Source: Pelodera strongyloides
Taxonomy: Eukaryota; Nematoda; Chromadorea; Rhabditida; Rhabditidae
Direction: 5' to 3'
DNA length: 64,000 nucleotides
NCBI GenBank assembly: GCA_036852015.1
Contig: JAANDG010000506.1
Span: 43,516-107,515, forward strand
A program made the translations under genes and the position numbers. This document shows positions 13,416 through 25,810 of this stretch, piece after piece. How positions within the stretch are numbered: the first letter of the stretch is position 1; each line of letters opens with the position of its first letter. Below the pieces are notes generated by a model. That model saw only the letters and a program-made list of their open reading frames with translations, made no database searches and had not been told where the DNA came from.

Positions 13416-16400
13416 GTGCATGTACCAGCGGAAGAATGCTTTATCTATTAGACAACACTTTGGACAAAACCGAAACAAACGGAAAGGTAACTAGTTTAGG
13501 GCGCGTTCGGGTTGCTCTTTCCGAAAGAGAAAGAGGCAAAAACCCCGTTCGGGTTGGACCTTTCCGAAAGGTCCAACCCGAACCCGAACTTCTGCTTTAG
13601 TGTCGGTATCCTACCGTTGGGAAGGATTACAATTTTGGATTCGCGGCCGGCCCATCCGTCGACGAATATGCTATTTTTGTTGTTGCTTTGATTATTTTTT
13701 GTCTATATGTAATAAAGAATATTAAATTTTCCCGGTTTCTGTGAATATGGCACGAAATGGTGTGCACCATGCCATGTGGGGGTACAGAGAACTGTAATTG
13801 GAGAAATACCACTGATTTGAATGAAGGTTGAGAAAGCTGCAAAAGTGAAAGACAGCTGGAGCGGTTAGATATGAAGAGGCGTAGACGGTTTGAGATGCCA
13901 TATCACGGGTGCGGGCGAGGCCCAATATCGGGGTGCACCACGGTAAAATCATCATATCAAGGGCACGGGCGAGGCCCAATATCGGGGTGCGCCACGGTAA
14001 AATCCGTCACCCTTGCTGCACTGGTCAAAAATAGGGGTGTATCACCGACACTGTCTCGCTTGATAAGAGTTGGGCCCGCAACCTTGCCCATCTTGCCCTG
14101 AGCTGTGGGAAAGTGACTGCTCCACTATTCGTTGTCATTCTGTATATTACCAAAACACACTAGGGACATTTTGGCAATGTTGCCTGCCCCACACGCGGTG
14201 CAGGCAATATTGCCGCGTAAAGGGGCTGGCAAATTGCCGAAAGAGAAACGGCGACGGGGCATATCCGAGCGCCGGCAACATTGCCGCGTAAAGGGGGCTG
14301 GCAACCTTGCCAAAAAGTCCCTAGCAGCCGAGGGGATTTCTTGGTTGAATGTTCAGTAAATTGACACAGGAAATGTGCTGCTTACCTTTTTTATGTTTTT
14401 GGATAATTGAAGTAAAAAGACGAATTTGGAAGTGAATTTAATAACGCTTGTCATGGTTCAGCGGGATGTGCTCATACTGATAGCCGCTGGTGTTCTGGTA
14501 GTTTGCTTGAGTCAAAGAGTTGCAAAATAGAAAAATAAAAGTGAAACATTTTTTAGTAGTGGGAGCTGCTGCAGTGGCGAACAATGCTCCGCAAGTAGCG
14601 AACAATGTTCGAGCCGCTGCGAACAGTGCTCCAGCTAGCGGTTCGTCTGCGAACGTCTCGGTGTCGACAAGCTCCAATAGCCGAGCAAATCCTGGTAACA
14701 CTTCCCTACCACTGTGAAAGAGCTAGCGAAACATCCGAGTTTACATTTGTGCACAAACTATACATAGTTCTCAATTGTTGCTCTCAAAGCGGTAGAAATG
14801 TAAATTTGAAACATGTTCAGTTGTCGTTGTCCCTGTGAGTGCAGTGCAGGCTCCACCGGCACCTGCCATTCCGGCCGCGGCAAGCGTTCCGCTCTTGCGA
14901 CCAGTCTCCGTCAGGCACGCAATCTCCAGTGGTAAGTGACAAACTTTACGAAAATGCAAGCAGCATCAATTTTTTTCGAATTATCAGCTGTTTAAATTTG
15001 TTAGTAATCCTGGGCGGGATAAATTGACATTCTTTGTTTTTATGTAGACGATTGCTCTCAAACTAAACAATCTTCAAGTTCTTTTTTTCTAAAGACGCAC
15101 TATTTAAGAACCCCTGCGTATAATAATTAAAGGCGAGCAAATAAGGAGAGAGGAGAGCGAAAGAGAAAAATTTTCATTTCCAGTCATGACAATCTCATCG
15201 AATACGGTTGTAAGAAGGGTTCCAGCGAACGTTTCGCCCAAACACTGCACTGATAATTGAAAGCATTAGGATAATGACTCTTTCTAGCCACGCACGTCCC
15301 CTCCGCTAGAATTGGGAATCCATCGCCCGTCGCCTCCGTGAATTCTGCCGTACAAGCCGTCCAATCGGGTTTGTTCCCCTTATCGTAGAAGAAGTTCATG
15401 ATCATTTGCAAGACGCTTGATGAACAATGTATTTTCAAGTTATCCATTGAACGTACAACTAAAAATAAACCATCTCTTGGCCCTAATTACAATACAGAAA
15501 AAAATAAGTGCCGTGTCACTACTTAAAGCTAAAAATAAAAGAACGTGCGTGTAGACTTTTTCGTCATGTTTTTGTCCACCTGACAATTAGCTCAGTTTCC
15601 CTAATAGTACTTTTTTATTTACAGCATTTAGTCTATTTAGTCGCTGGAGGGGGGCGTGACGCAGTGGCAAGCGCCTTGCTCCAGGCCAGGTCGTTGGTTC
15701 GATTCCGGCCCGGAACCCCTCCACCCCAAAGGTGTAAAAATTGGTAGCTGGGTAAAACCGGGGGAGATAAATTAGCTTTCCGAGAAAATTGGCCTCCGGA
15801 GGCCAGTTCGTTCGGCTTCAGAAATAAACCGGACCTCGACGCACCGTTTATGCGGATTCGGTTGATATAACCCGGTACTCATTATCTCTTCTATCTTTTA
15901 GTCGCTGGTCCTCCATTGGTCGCTAGATCTCCAGCTCTCTTCACCGCGCCGTCTCCACGTGTCTCCTCGCAGAGTATGTTTACTTAATTTAGGATTGTTG
16001 AGAACGTGAACACGTAGTACTTTTGTTGAGGTAACGTGGCTAAGCTAAACTAAAAATATAAAATACGGGTTGGCTGTTTGTGTGGGACCAAGTTCTTTGA
16101 TTCGCTATCATCATCGTTTTCTTTTTTAACCTTGTGGAATTACAATCGATATACTGTTGGTGGAAATTATTTCCAAGTATCTATATCATCTACTTTGATT
16201 TTTCTTTTTCATCGTCTCTCACGGCGTTGCGCTCTTTTAATGAGTATAATAAATATATTCTAATAATTATGTTAAGCAATCAGCTCAGTTTAACAGTTCT
16301 CAACACTTCAAACTTCAAACGAAGCTCCTCGCGCAAATATTTTTCATTCTAAATGTGTCTTTCTGTTCGCAATAATCAGTGGTGAATGTTCTACCATTAA

Positions 16401-19400
16401 ATTAAGGTTAAAAGGTTAAGGTTAGACCCGTCTTCGGAGAACTGAACTCCGCGCGGGTCCCGTGCCTGAAATACACGGACCGGACCGCTCTTGGTTTTCT
16501 GCTGAATTCCATAGATACCTTCTATTATAGGCCCGCAGATGCCTTCAGTCAGAAATCCAGCGCCGATCGCCTCTGTGAATCCAAGTTCCAATCCGGCAGC
16601 TCGAGTCGCCCAATCTGGTTTGTTCCTCTACTCATGCCTAGTTACAAGAAAATTGCCTACAAAACAGAAAAAAATAAGTGCAGTTGCAGCGTACTTGATT
16701 GAACTTGGTATAATTTTCGCTTTCTAAACGGTAAATAAAAACAACCATATGTAGTCTTCGTTTTCTTCACGCTTTTTTCGACTACATAATAATTTCAGCT
16801 ATTCTCAGTATTCATTTCTTGTTTAGTAATGAGTCCTTCTATTGTACGTTCACCCGTCCTCTATACGGCACCAGCGATTTCACCTCTCGCTTCCTCGCAG
16901 AGTATGTTTCAACAATCTGATAGACAAATATTCATGCCACTCTGTTTTTCTGGATCACAAAGTTTTAAACAAAGAAGCACTTCTTCAGTAGTTTTTAACA
17001 AAGCTCTTCTGAAGCTTTTTTTTTACAAATCGACGCCTCGTTTAGGTGTTTCGCCAGGGGTGGTCACGGCTATACAGGCGCCCTCGCCACAACTTGTGAA
17101 TATCGTCCGTGTTAACCAAGGTTTGTGTTTTTAGGGTTGACCAGTAAACAAAAAAAAAGGGAATTAGTAGAAAAAAAGATTACTTTACTGGGATTTTACC
17201 TTAATTTGTGTTATTGTCATATTTTTTCTCACTTATTTCAGCGTCGCCCATTGTTATCAATCCGCCACAGGGTGTCCACTCAGTAGCCACGCAAGGCAAG
17301 TTTTCTCTCATTTTTATTTACTACTTCTTGTACCTTGTACCACCCCTAAAACACTAAAACGACGATGCTGATATATGATATCTGCTTACAGCTTACGTGT
17401 ACTGAGAAGATTTGGTTGCCTCTCCTCCTTTAGTACACAATAGTGTATCTTCATTTGAACGGCTCAAAACCGTTTGAACAGTTTACTGTTATGTTTTGCT
17501 TAAATTTACAGCGGGGAGCAAATTTACAGCGGGGAGCCTTCGCGTCGCCGGAACTCAGCCATCGGCCCAGCAACAACGTGGTAAATGTTTCTCTCTCTCT
17601 CTCTCTCTCTGTTTCAGTGAATAAGTGTGGATTAAGGGTTCACACTTCAGATCACCCCCTTTGTTTATGCCTGATATGTGTAGTTCACCATTGTTCACCA
17701 AATGAAAACCACAATCAGCACAAAAAGTTTCCAAATTAAGGACCCCAGAGTCTGTAGTTTGCTGATAGTGGATAGACTTGATATGAATCCCCTTTCTATA
17801 CGACATCTGGTGTAGTCGATAGTAAAATAGCGATATAGGCAAGAGAGGTAGGGAAAAAAACCGGTCTCTAACTGACGTTATCTCCACATCTTTATCAGAC
17901 TTTGACTCTATTTTCCTATAGCGCTATTTTCCGGTCGGCTACAGAGCACCCCTTTCTATTCGACAGCTCTGTGGCTCTGTCGAATACAACGCTTTTTCAA
18001 ATCAAGTATATCAAAAATCAGCAAACTGCAAACTTCGGGATGCTTGACTTGGGAACTTTTTTACTGATTGTGATTTATTTTCGGTGAACTACACATATAA
18101 AAAATAAACAAAGGGGTGATCTGAAGTCTGAAGTGACCCCATCCCTTTATGGCAACGGTAGTAAGAAATGGAGAGAAAAAAAGTCCGTGTTGGGTTGTTC
18201 GCGGCCACTTTTTACCACAAAATCATTTAAAGAATTTCTCCTAAAATGAAGTTTTCCCGTAACATATTTAGGAAATTTTGGACTAATTAAAAAATGTAGT
18301 AGTTTTTATTTCGTCCCAATATTACAGGGTCATCGTCAAGCTCAACCGATTTGAGGTCTACGGATAAGAAAAATGCTCCAAAGAGACGGCAGCCGAAAAG
18401 TGATGATACGCTGCGAGGAGTACCATCTGACGTCTTCCCACTGAGGGCTGGTAAATCATTTAATAATAAGAACATTTTATTTTAATAATAAGAACATATA
18501 CATGAAAAATGAGGGAGAAAATTAGACAGACGCCTAGCTATTTATGTATGTGCTGCTCTCTAGGCACACAATTCCAATCTGTAGGCACAAAATTCACGCA
18601 GTATTCAGCAATTTACCATAGCGGGTCATACCCAACTAACTATCGCAGTTGTCACGCTCCTTCGCGCTGATTGGCCAGTATGCTCTAGTGGGCGTGGCAA
18701 TTCGTTATTGGCCAATCAGCGCGAATGGGCGTGACAACTGCGATAGATTTTTGGGTATGACTGGCCATGGTAAATTGCTGGTAACCGCGTAAATGTTGTA
18801 CCAACAAATTGGAAAAAAATTGCATCCTACCATGTTTAGACGGAAAATCAGATAGAGCATCAAAAATAGCTGAAATGGGCCTGGCCCTTTAACCTTGCGA
18901 GTTGCAATTAATTTTTAGAATAAACAGATTCATGGAAATGAGCAAAGCACGAGCAAATGTATGCATGTATGCTATGCGTCTGTCATTTTGGCTGTCACCT
19001 TATGGGCGTAAAAATTAAATTCGAATTAACTGTTTTTCTTTATAGTCGCAACCCAACAGTCGCGATCCGATGATCAGATAAGTGATGCAACACAATCAGC
19101 ATCACAGCGTTCAGCAGGTAAATAAACCTTTATTAAACACAAATTAATTAATTTCTAATTAATTAATTAATACAAATTAATTAATTTCCAGAGAAAGACT
19201 GCTTTTTGAGCAACACTTGCTAAGCCTCGTTCATTATAGCTGAATAGAATTTCTTCTTGAACTATCGAGGGCTTTTTACCCTATTTTTTTGTTTAATTTC
19301 CTTTGTTAGCGCGATAGCGCTTACATAGTTTGGGTTTAATTTTATGTTTAGGACAGCAGGTGTCGGTAACACAGAGATCGGGGGTAAGCGCCGCAACGCA

Positions 19401-19811
19401 GTCTGGAAGCAGAAAACGTAGGCTGAACTATTTGTTTGTGTATTTAACGGATTGTATGAGATATGGGTAAATAGAACATTACATCGATATTACCGCTCAA
19501 ATTACATCATGAATGCTCAAATGCCGTATTTTCGGACCGTCATACATAGCATAAAAAATGTGAGCTATGTTTATATTTGTAACTCTACAATTAGAAAATT
19601 ACAGTCAGTTGAAAGTACGACATCAGTTTTAAAGCGACAGTTGTCGTGTCTAAAATATACATCTGCCGGTCAACCATAGGCCTTCAAGCTTTCCGCAATA
19701 GTGCTTGTCTATTAAATCTCAAATAATAAGAATATTCCGTCAGGATTGTCCACTGACGGAGCTGATGCGAAGCCAGACGGTGTTCCAGAAAAGAAAACCC
19801 GCAGAGACTAA
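13416..19811 (+). CDS. Unrecognised Ser/Pro/Ala/Val-rich protein built of phase 1-1 exons
   Basis: Segments: 13416-13486 (candidate), 14557-14694, 14821-14931, 15288-15368, 15902-15973, 16549-16617, 16827-16901, 17046-17120, 17242-17295, 17512-17580, 18328-18450, 19046-19117, 19352-19417, 19744-19811. Every junction from 13486 on is phase 1. The protein is low complexity: VPVSAVQAPPAPAIPAAASV, PALFTAPSPRVSSQ, VLYTAPAISPLASSQ, then charged QPKSDDTLRGVPSD, and a basic tail GSRKRL...PEKKTRRD before TAA, which could be a nuclear signal. Exons 15288 plus 15902 are a duplicate of 16549 plus 16827. The intron after 17295 has a GC donor. An alternative end through a gtaagc donor at 19384 would read a different C-terminus to 19902. 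Function unknown; a disordered tail of a nuclear protein is a guess. Confidence 0.5.
13899..14003. repeat. About 55-bp tandem repeat, two copies
   Basis: GGGCGAGGCCCAATATCGGG to CCACGGTAAAATC occurs twice in a row. Confidence 0.75.
14160..14324. mobile_element. Short MITE with CTAGGGAC ends
   Basis: Inverted ends CTAGGGACATTTTGGCAATG and GGCAACCTTGCCAAAAAGTC; inner ATATTGCCGCGTAAAGGGG is repeated. Confidence 0.6.
15648..15896 (+). mobile_element. tRNA-derived SINE at a splice acceptor
   Basis: The head carries A-box-like (GTGACGCAGTGGC) and B-box (GGTTCGATTCC) sequences of a pol III promoter, followed by about 180 bp of unrelated body. It is flanked by a perfect 12-bp direct repeat, tttagtcgctgg, at 15636-15647 and 15897-15908. 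That repeat contains the 3' splice site and first codons of the exon at 15902. Confidence 0.7.
17633..18142. mobile_element. About 510-bp inverted-repeat element in an intron
   Basis: The left arm ACTTCAGATCACCCCCTTTG to TGTGTAGTTCACC is mirrored at 18060-18135. Further inner arms pair. It lies between exons 17580 and 18328. Confidence 0.6.
18590..18892. mobile_element. TTAA MITE family 4, truncated copy
   Basis: The right end GAAATGGGCCTGGCCCTTTAA and both inner arms (CATACCCAACTAACTATCGC and complement) are kept; the left terminus is gone. It lies in the intron between 18450 and 19046. Confidence 0.6.
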
Positions 19812-20439
19812 ATATACAATGCACTCGCAGACGGTTAGTAACAATTCCGAGAACATAAGAAAAGAAAGGCATGGTAGATTGACTTACTACAACGAAAACT
19901 AAAGGAACAAGTTGAAATGTCGCTAGGAATGTTACCTTGTACTTAGGTGTATTATGAGATTATTTATTTTTAAGATTTGAATACATCATATCATGATGCT
20001 TGTATGGACTTTACTTTCCTGCAAATGGACATCTTTGTTACTGTAGAGTTTTCATGCACACATACGAGGGTGGATGTTTTTGAACGTATATGTTTCTTAT
20101 TTTTTATTACATATGACTTTATGCGGGATCAGCTATGGGAGGTATGGTTACTTTTTAAATATATGCGTCGGATTACAAATCTAATAAGTCTAAGGCTACG
20201 GAGTACCCGGAAATATAATAGGTGTTAGCTTGAGCTTGAATGGAAAACGAAAACTCCGGAAAACTAACTGAACAAACTGTGTGCACTACGTGCCTCATGA
20301 TCAGTAATAATCAACACTGATCCTTAATTTTTGTGGGATTAGTATCAGATTATAACTCGTTTCTTATGCTTTACTTGTTCTCTGAATAAACGTTTATGCA
20401 TGGTGCAACTTAAAAGAATAATCTAAAAAATTAACAACT

Positions 20440-21275
20440 TGTTCACGTTAAAAATTTTGCAACGAACTACAAGTCATTTTCAGTGATTTATTGCCGGGTT
20501 TTGTACTTTTATTCTTCTCTCTCGGCTGGGCCTTTCACCATATTAGTGAGGAAAATACGACAATGCAGGTTAGAATTTCAGATTATTTGCTGGGTTTGAA
20601 TACTAAAACACTAGTCCCAACAATTAGTTTTCTGTTTTTATTCATTTTACTTCAGGTGTTTGTATTATTGGAAGTCGTATATCTCCCATGGAGAGCGGGA
20701 TTTATTCTGGGACCAAAAAAAAAGACAAAAAAAAATATGTTGGGCTTTTCGTTTATTTTCACTACTTTTCCTTGTATGAGGTGAGTGAAAAATATGGCTC
20801 TTTGTTTATTCGGGCTTTTTTTGTTTGTTTTCTTTGTTTGAGACTACTTGTTCAAGTTAAAAAATTTAGCAACGAAATACATAAGTCATTTTCAGTGATT
20901 TATTGCCGGGTTTTGTACCTTTATTCTTCTCTCTCGGCTGGGCTTTTCACTATATTAGTGAGCAAAATACGACAATGCAGGTTAGAATTTCAGATTATTT
21001 GCTAGGTTTATCACTTTTGCCTGACAATAAAATATATCACCCTAACCCCAAAAAAATATTTTTTTCCTGTTTTTTATTCTTTTACTTCAGGTATTTGTAT
21101 TATTGGAAGTCGTGTATCTCCCATGGAGAGCGGGATTTATTCTGGGATCAAAAACAAAAATACAAAAAAAATATGTTGGGCCTTTCGTTTATTTTCACTA
21201 CTTTTCCTTGTGTGTTTCAGGTGAGTGAAAAATATGGCTCTTTGTTTATTCGGAATTTTTTTGTTTTTCTGTAAG
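20440..21275 (+). repeat. About 410-bp tandem duplication of exon-like DNA
   Basis: 20440-20845 and 20846-21275 match closely. Each has a cattttcag acceptor, an open stretch to ATGCAG|gttaga, then an acttcag or tttcag acceptor and an open stretch to gtgagtg. Reading frames differ by A-run length between copies. Confidence 0.7.
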
Positions 21276-21570
21276 TGTACTAACTGACTTCAAAAGGTCA
21301 AGGTCAATATGTAGGTTATTTTTATACGTTTGCCTCTTTATGTATATAAAGGATGCATACGATATAATGGCTGTTGATGCACATTCAAGACCCTTTGCTT
21401 CTCAAGTTATGCAGCATGCAACCGTGGAACAGTACAGTAGTTTTACGATTGTTCCTGACAGGATTGTGACAGCGACAGTACACCTAAAGGGTGTGCAGAA
21501 GCTGACTTCATGTTGCTAGCAAGTTAATTGAACTGTCTTCATGTTATTTGATTAACATCATTTTTTTTAG

Positions 21571-22777
21571 AATTTGCTCTGTACGATGTGCAAGAGCAAG
21601 GAATGTTTTCATGATTTTTTACTCGACAAAACCATTTTCGGCAGCCTCGACAAAAGCAAATCCGTATTGAGTTTGTGGGACGTGATAGTCAGTGAGGTAA
21701 TTAAAAACTATGTTTCAAAACCAGATGCTGGTCTGCTGTAACCTATCCGCCACCGAATTTTATCTCGGTTTAAATTTGAGTTTTTATCGTTGTATTTGAC
21801 TCTTTCATCTAGAGTTATCTTTAGGTTCCAATGCTCCCGTGGTAAACTAAATGGATGGAGGCTCAGTCGGAAACTTGGGAAACCTATTGTTAGCACTGTT
21901 TCCCTTCGTCAAAACGTTGAAGCACTTGGTAAACAGGTTGGTTACCGGGAAGAATTGCTACCATACAACCTACCCTGATATGAAGTGCATGTGTTCAAAA
22001 TTGATGCTAGGGGCTAGGGTCACTGTTCCAGGTTCTAACTGTTACTATTGTATCAAGTCAAGTTATTAGGAGTCCATCTTCGTCCAGCACATTAATTGAA
22101 TATTATCTACTAGATCTCAGTATTTTTCAGAATTCTACAAGTCTTGCCCGATGTTCGAATCCGAATTGTGCGGAAAAGTGTTGTGGACATTGCTTCAGAT
22201 CATTAGAGGTAACTTAGAATTAATTGATCTGTTTTGTCTGTTATTCGTGAAAAACGGCACAATTCCGCTTACGATAAAAAAAATGCGGTCGGAGCAGATT
22301 AAAGATATCCCGATTTTGACGAATTATGCATTCGATTCTTTCAAATAAAGATTTACTTTTTAGAGTTCGATTCCCTGGTGGACAACATTCGGAAGAAGGT
22401 AGAAAATGAGTCTTCTAGTGTCGTTTTTTATCCGTAATCGTTACTTTAGTAGAAAATGGACAAATGGTTGGTTGTCTGTACTTTGCGCCTATTATGAACG
22501 GCCGCGAAAGTATGCCTCAACAAAATGTACTGCCGTAAGATGCGTGTTCTGTTAGAATGTCGGAGTGTCGCAGTATCCATTATCTAATGTGGTACTAAAT
22601 TACGGTGCTATTCAGCAGACAAAGGAGGTCCTGTTTACTATTTACACTGTTAAGAAATTCTGAGTTTTGTAGGTTCATAGTTGAGTTTATTTTATTGTGA
22701 TTCATTTTTAGATTCCGCTTTTAATGGAAAAACTATTTGGAAGATGGCTTCAAAAAAGACCTTTCCTCTACGATTGA
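21571..22777 (+). CDS. Candidate exon chain, unrecognised small gene end
   Basis: Segments 22131-22208, 22364-22398 and 22712-22777 join in phase and end in a stop: FYKSCPMFESELCGKVLWTL, then FDSLVDNIRKK, then IPLLMEKLFGRWLQKRPFLY. An exon at 21571-21696 is open only in one frame (TMCKSKECFHDFLLDK, then SVLSLWDVIVSE) and ends in phase 0, which does not fit phase 1 entry at 22131. Read in phase 0, 22131 gives a Cys-rich peptide (CSNPNCAEKCCGHCF) that would end at 22399. Both readings stay possible. A possible earlier exon at 21351-21520 (DAYDIMAVDAHSRPF) has no clear donor. The first 22 bases of 22131 are repeated in a second exon-like site at 23064. Confidence 0.3.
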
Positions 22778-23444
22778 AATCTAATACATCGTTCTAGTCA
22801 ATAGGTTAGTTATTTTATTTTATATTTGCTTCTACTTTGCAGTAATAGGTTAAGAAAATATTCATTTTTCTGCTACAATAATCTGTGTTCTTCCTTTTGG
22901 CAGCCAATTTCGCTAGTTATTAGATAATTTAGCTGAAGGTAATTGTGTACTGTAGTGCTGTGTACTGTAGTTCCCAATGATGGTTTGTTCAGTTTGATGT
23001 TTCTAATATGCGAAGAATTCCGTAATTCAGTTTTTGAGATGGTTATTAATTGCCCATTTTCAGAATTCTACAAATCTTCTCCGATCTTGTGGGATCCCAC
23101 GATAAAGTGTACCTGTTCTACATATTTGTCCGCTCTGAATATGCATCTGTATTTTTTAATATTCTTTCTATCCTAGCTAGGATTATGAATTATGATTGCT
23201 TATTTACATCATAACTGCAATCCTTATATATCTCTTTAGTATGTCAGTTTGATTATTTACATTATAACTGCAATCCTTTATATATCTCTTTAGTAAACTT
23301 TAGTATGTCAGTTTGATTATTTACATCGTATCCACTATATCTTTACCTCAATATTCCCGGATACCTACAATTTCAGAGATTCTAGAATGTGATGTGAAAA
23401 TATCCTTTATTGTCGAAACTGTAGGTGGCCGGATTCATAGTCAT

Positions 23445-23805
23445 AGTGGCCATACACTACTGTAGTAGTAGTCATAGTTTTACTTGCCATACACTACTGT
23501 AGTAGTCATAGTTTTTCTTGCCATACACTACTGTAGTAGTCATAGTTTTTCTTGCCATACACTACTGTAGTAGTCATAGTTTTTCTTGCCATACACTACT
23601 GTAGTAGTCATAGTTTTCCTTGCCATACACTACTGTAGTAGTCATAGTTTTTCTTGCCATACACTACTGTAGTAGTCATAGTTTTTCTTGCCATACACTA
23701 CTGTAGTAGTCATAGTTTTTCTTGCCATACACTACTGTAGTAGTCATAGTTTTTCTTGCCATACACTACTGTAGTAGTCATAGTTTTTCTTGCCATACAC
23801 TATTA
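23445..23805. repeat. 34-bp tandem repeat, about ten copies
   Basis: Unit TGCCATACACTACTGTAGTAG plus TCATAGTTTTTCT, nearly identical between copies, without spacers of varying sequence. CTACTGTAGTAG is a palindrome in each unit. Confidence 0.85.
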
Positions 23806-23879
23806 CTGTCTAAAAACTATACCTTTTTACCATTGTTGGTTGCTTAATTAATGACTAGTTTGTTTATTATCATGGATGG

Positions 23880-24530
23880 GCGGGTGGGTTAGATTCCATT
23901 ATTTTTTTACTTTGCAATACTTTTTTTTATACAATTTCCCTTGTAAATGACATACTCATATTTCCCTTGAAATGCATTCTTTACTTTGCATACTTTATGT
24001 CATACCTTCGTTAATTAGTAACAACTTTTTCACTTTGCCATCTTTACTTTGTAATACGTTTTTTTCACTTATTTTGTTCACTTTGCAATACTTTTTCACT
24101 TTGTAATACACTTTGTATTAGCTGTTTTTCACTTTGTATATACTACCTTTTTACTCTGCAAACACCGTTTTAGTATGTAATATCTTCTTTTTTATTTTGC
24201 GATACTTTTTGTCATACCTTAGGATAACCTTCCTTATTTTGTATTACCTAGTTGTTTTCTTTGCATTATCTTTTTTCACTTTCGAATAGTTTTTCACTCT
24301 GTTATACGTATTGGTACTCTTGTATTATCCTTTTTTCCACTTTGCAATACCTTTTTACTTTGTTGTTGTACTCGTTGTATTTTTAACACTTTTACACTTT
24401 ACATTTTACATTACTCTTTTTTTCACTTTGCAACACTTTTTCACTTTGTTATACCCTTTGCATTACCTTTTTTCACTTTGCAATACCTTTTTACTTTGTC
24501 ATACTTTTTCATCTTCTCATTTTGGTCTAA
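23880..24530. repeat. T-rich low-complexity region
   Basis: Degenerate repeats of the type TTTTTCACTTTGCAATACC fill the stretch. No gene is seen in it. Confidence 0.6.
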
Positions 24531-24539
24531 CAAGGAAGG

Positions 24540-24813
24540 GTGGGCGGGTTAGACCGGATCTGAGTTGTTCGGGGAAGCCCTCCGTTGCTGCCCGCCACAC
24601 ACCGTCGGGTTCGGGTTCTGAGGTGAATCCACGTAGTCGGTGTTAGCTTGCGGGGGGAGTGGTCTCAGCCCCGGTCTCCCGGAGGTCTGGGCCCCTTCTC
24701 CCAACCCGCACCCCGAGGGGGTACAACCCTCAGGGGAGCTCCGATTTAGGTCGACTCTCTGGGGGAAGATCATACTCACCCTTTAGAAACACATAACAGT
24801 CACCACAGCCAGT
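24540..24813 (-). repeat. Dispersed GC-rich repeat, copy 2
   Basis: Reverse match of 2699-2900, ending in AGTCACCACAGCCAG. Family not recognised; it could be a piece of a retroelement. Confidence 0.55.
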
Positions 24814-25708
24814 TTATTTTACTTTTATTTACTAATCAATTTCAGGGTTTCTGGGTCTTCCTTAATCGGTTTCAGGTGTTTGGGCTTCATTGTTGCACTA
24901 TTCTATTAATTTTTTATTTGCAGATGTACTTTAGTTCAAGAATAGGTTGTCCAAGAAGCAGTCAGTTTGTCATGCTATGATCCAAGCTCGTCGAGGCGGT
25001 TGACGGAGAGAAATGGTTTGAGGGCCATCGCGCCAAGAAGAGAAACGATGGAGAGTGTGCGAGACTATAGGACTATGTACTATGTCAGGTACGCGTTCAT
25101 ATATTTGCGTGAATGTGTGTCAGGTAAGGGTTACTGTCTGTGGCCGTCTTATGTATGTATGTAAATTTGTATAATATAATTTATTACGCACAAAGACAAT
25201 CAAAGAAAGCAATGTAACGTGCAGTTTGTGTTATAAAATACACATACTAAATCAATAAAACATAATAAAGTGGTAGTAAAATAAACACGCAAATTCGAAG
25301 TAAATCAAAAGGAGTTTGTAACTGCTTTGTGTATGTGTTTATTTATATTCACATGTGTATATGCGAACCTGTCGCCTGTGTGTGTGTGCATGAATTTGCT
25401 TATGTGTCGGCATATATATGCATGCATTTTTATGTGTATTCATATGTGGATATTTGTGTGTGGGTGTGCGGGTATGAATGTCAACGTCGTTGTGTTTTAT
25501 GCCTACGTTTATGTGCACGGAATGTGCATGTCAGTGTGGGAAACACAGCTAGCTAGAATGGCTCAGCTTTCAGTGAGAAGTCCTTGCGTTTGTTAATTTT
25601 TTTCACTGCAAGTGCAGGTAAATTGTCTTTATTGATTTGCTTTCTATTTTTAGTATTGGCATTGCGACTCGAACCTGCTGATGGCTGGTGGATCAAGCAA
25701 GAACGTGG

Positions 25709-25810
25709 ATGTCAGACTTGGAAGCTCTTGAGTATTTGGGCCCTGGCCTATGGCCTATCTTCTTGCCCGAGAAAAAGGATGAAATGCGTTGGGCCCAGAA
25801 GGCCTACTGA
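25709..25810 (+). CDS. Candidate 33-residue ORF or exon, protein-like
   Basis: This frame reads MSDLEALEYLGPGLWPIF, then LPEKKDEMRWAQKAY and a stop. Composition is much more protein-like than the overlapping longer frame. It may be an exon entered through the cag at 25712-25714, since ACTTGGAAG follows. Nearby fragments at 24977-25072 (KLVEAVDGEKWFEGHRAKK) and 26003-26060 (FARDIGSAECDKFLMDAQ, after ttctttcag) may belong to the same gene. I do not recognise it. Confidence 0.2.
   Translation: MSDLEALEYLGPGLWPIFLPEKKDEMRWAQKAY

Noticed and set aside
15184..15260. Extra exon in the Ser/Pro-rich gene (tttccag then MTISSNTVV)
   Set aside because: It can only end in phase 0 or run into a stop, while 14931 joins 15288 directly in phase 1.
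23445..23805. CRISPR-like array
   Set aside because: The repeats are contiguous without variable spacers, and the genome is eukaryotic.
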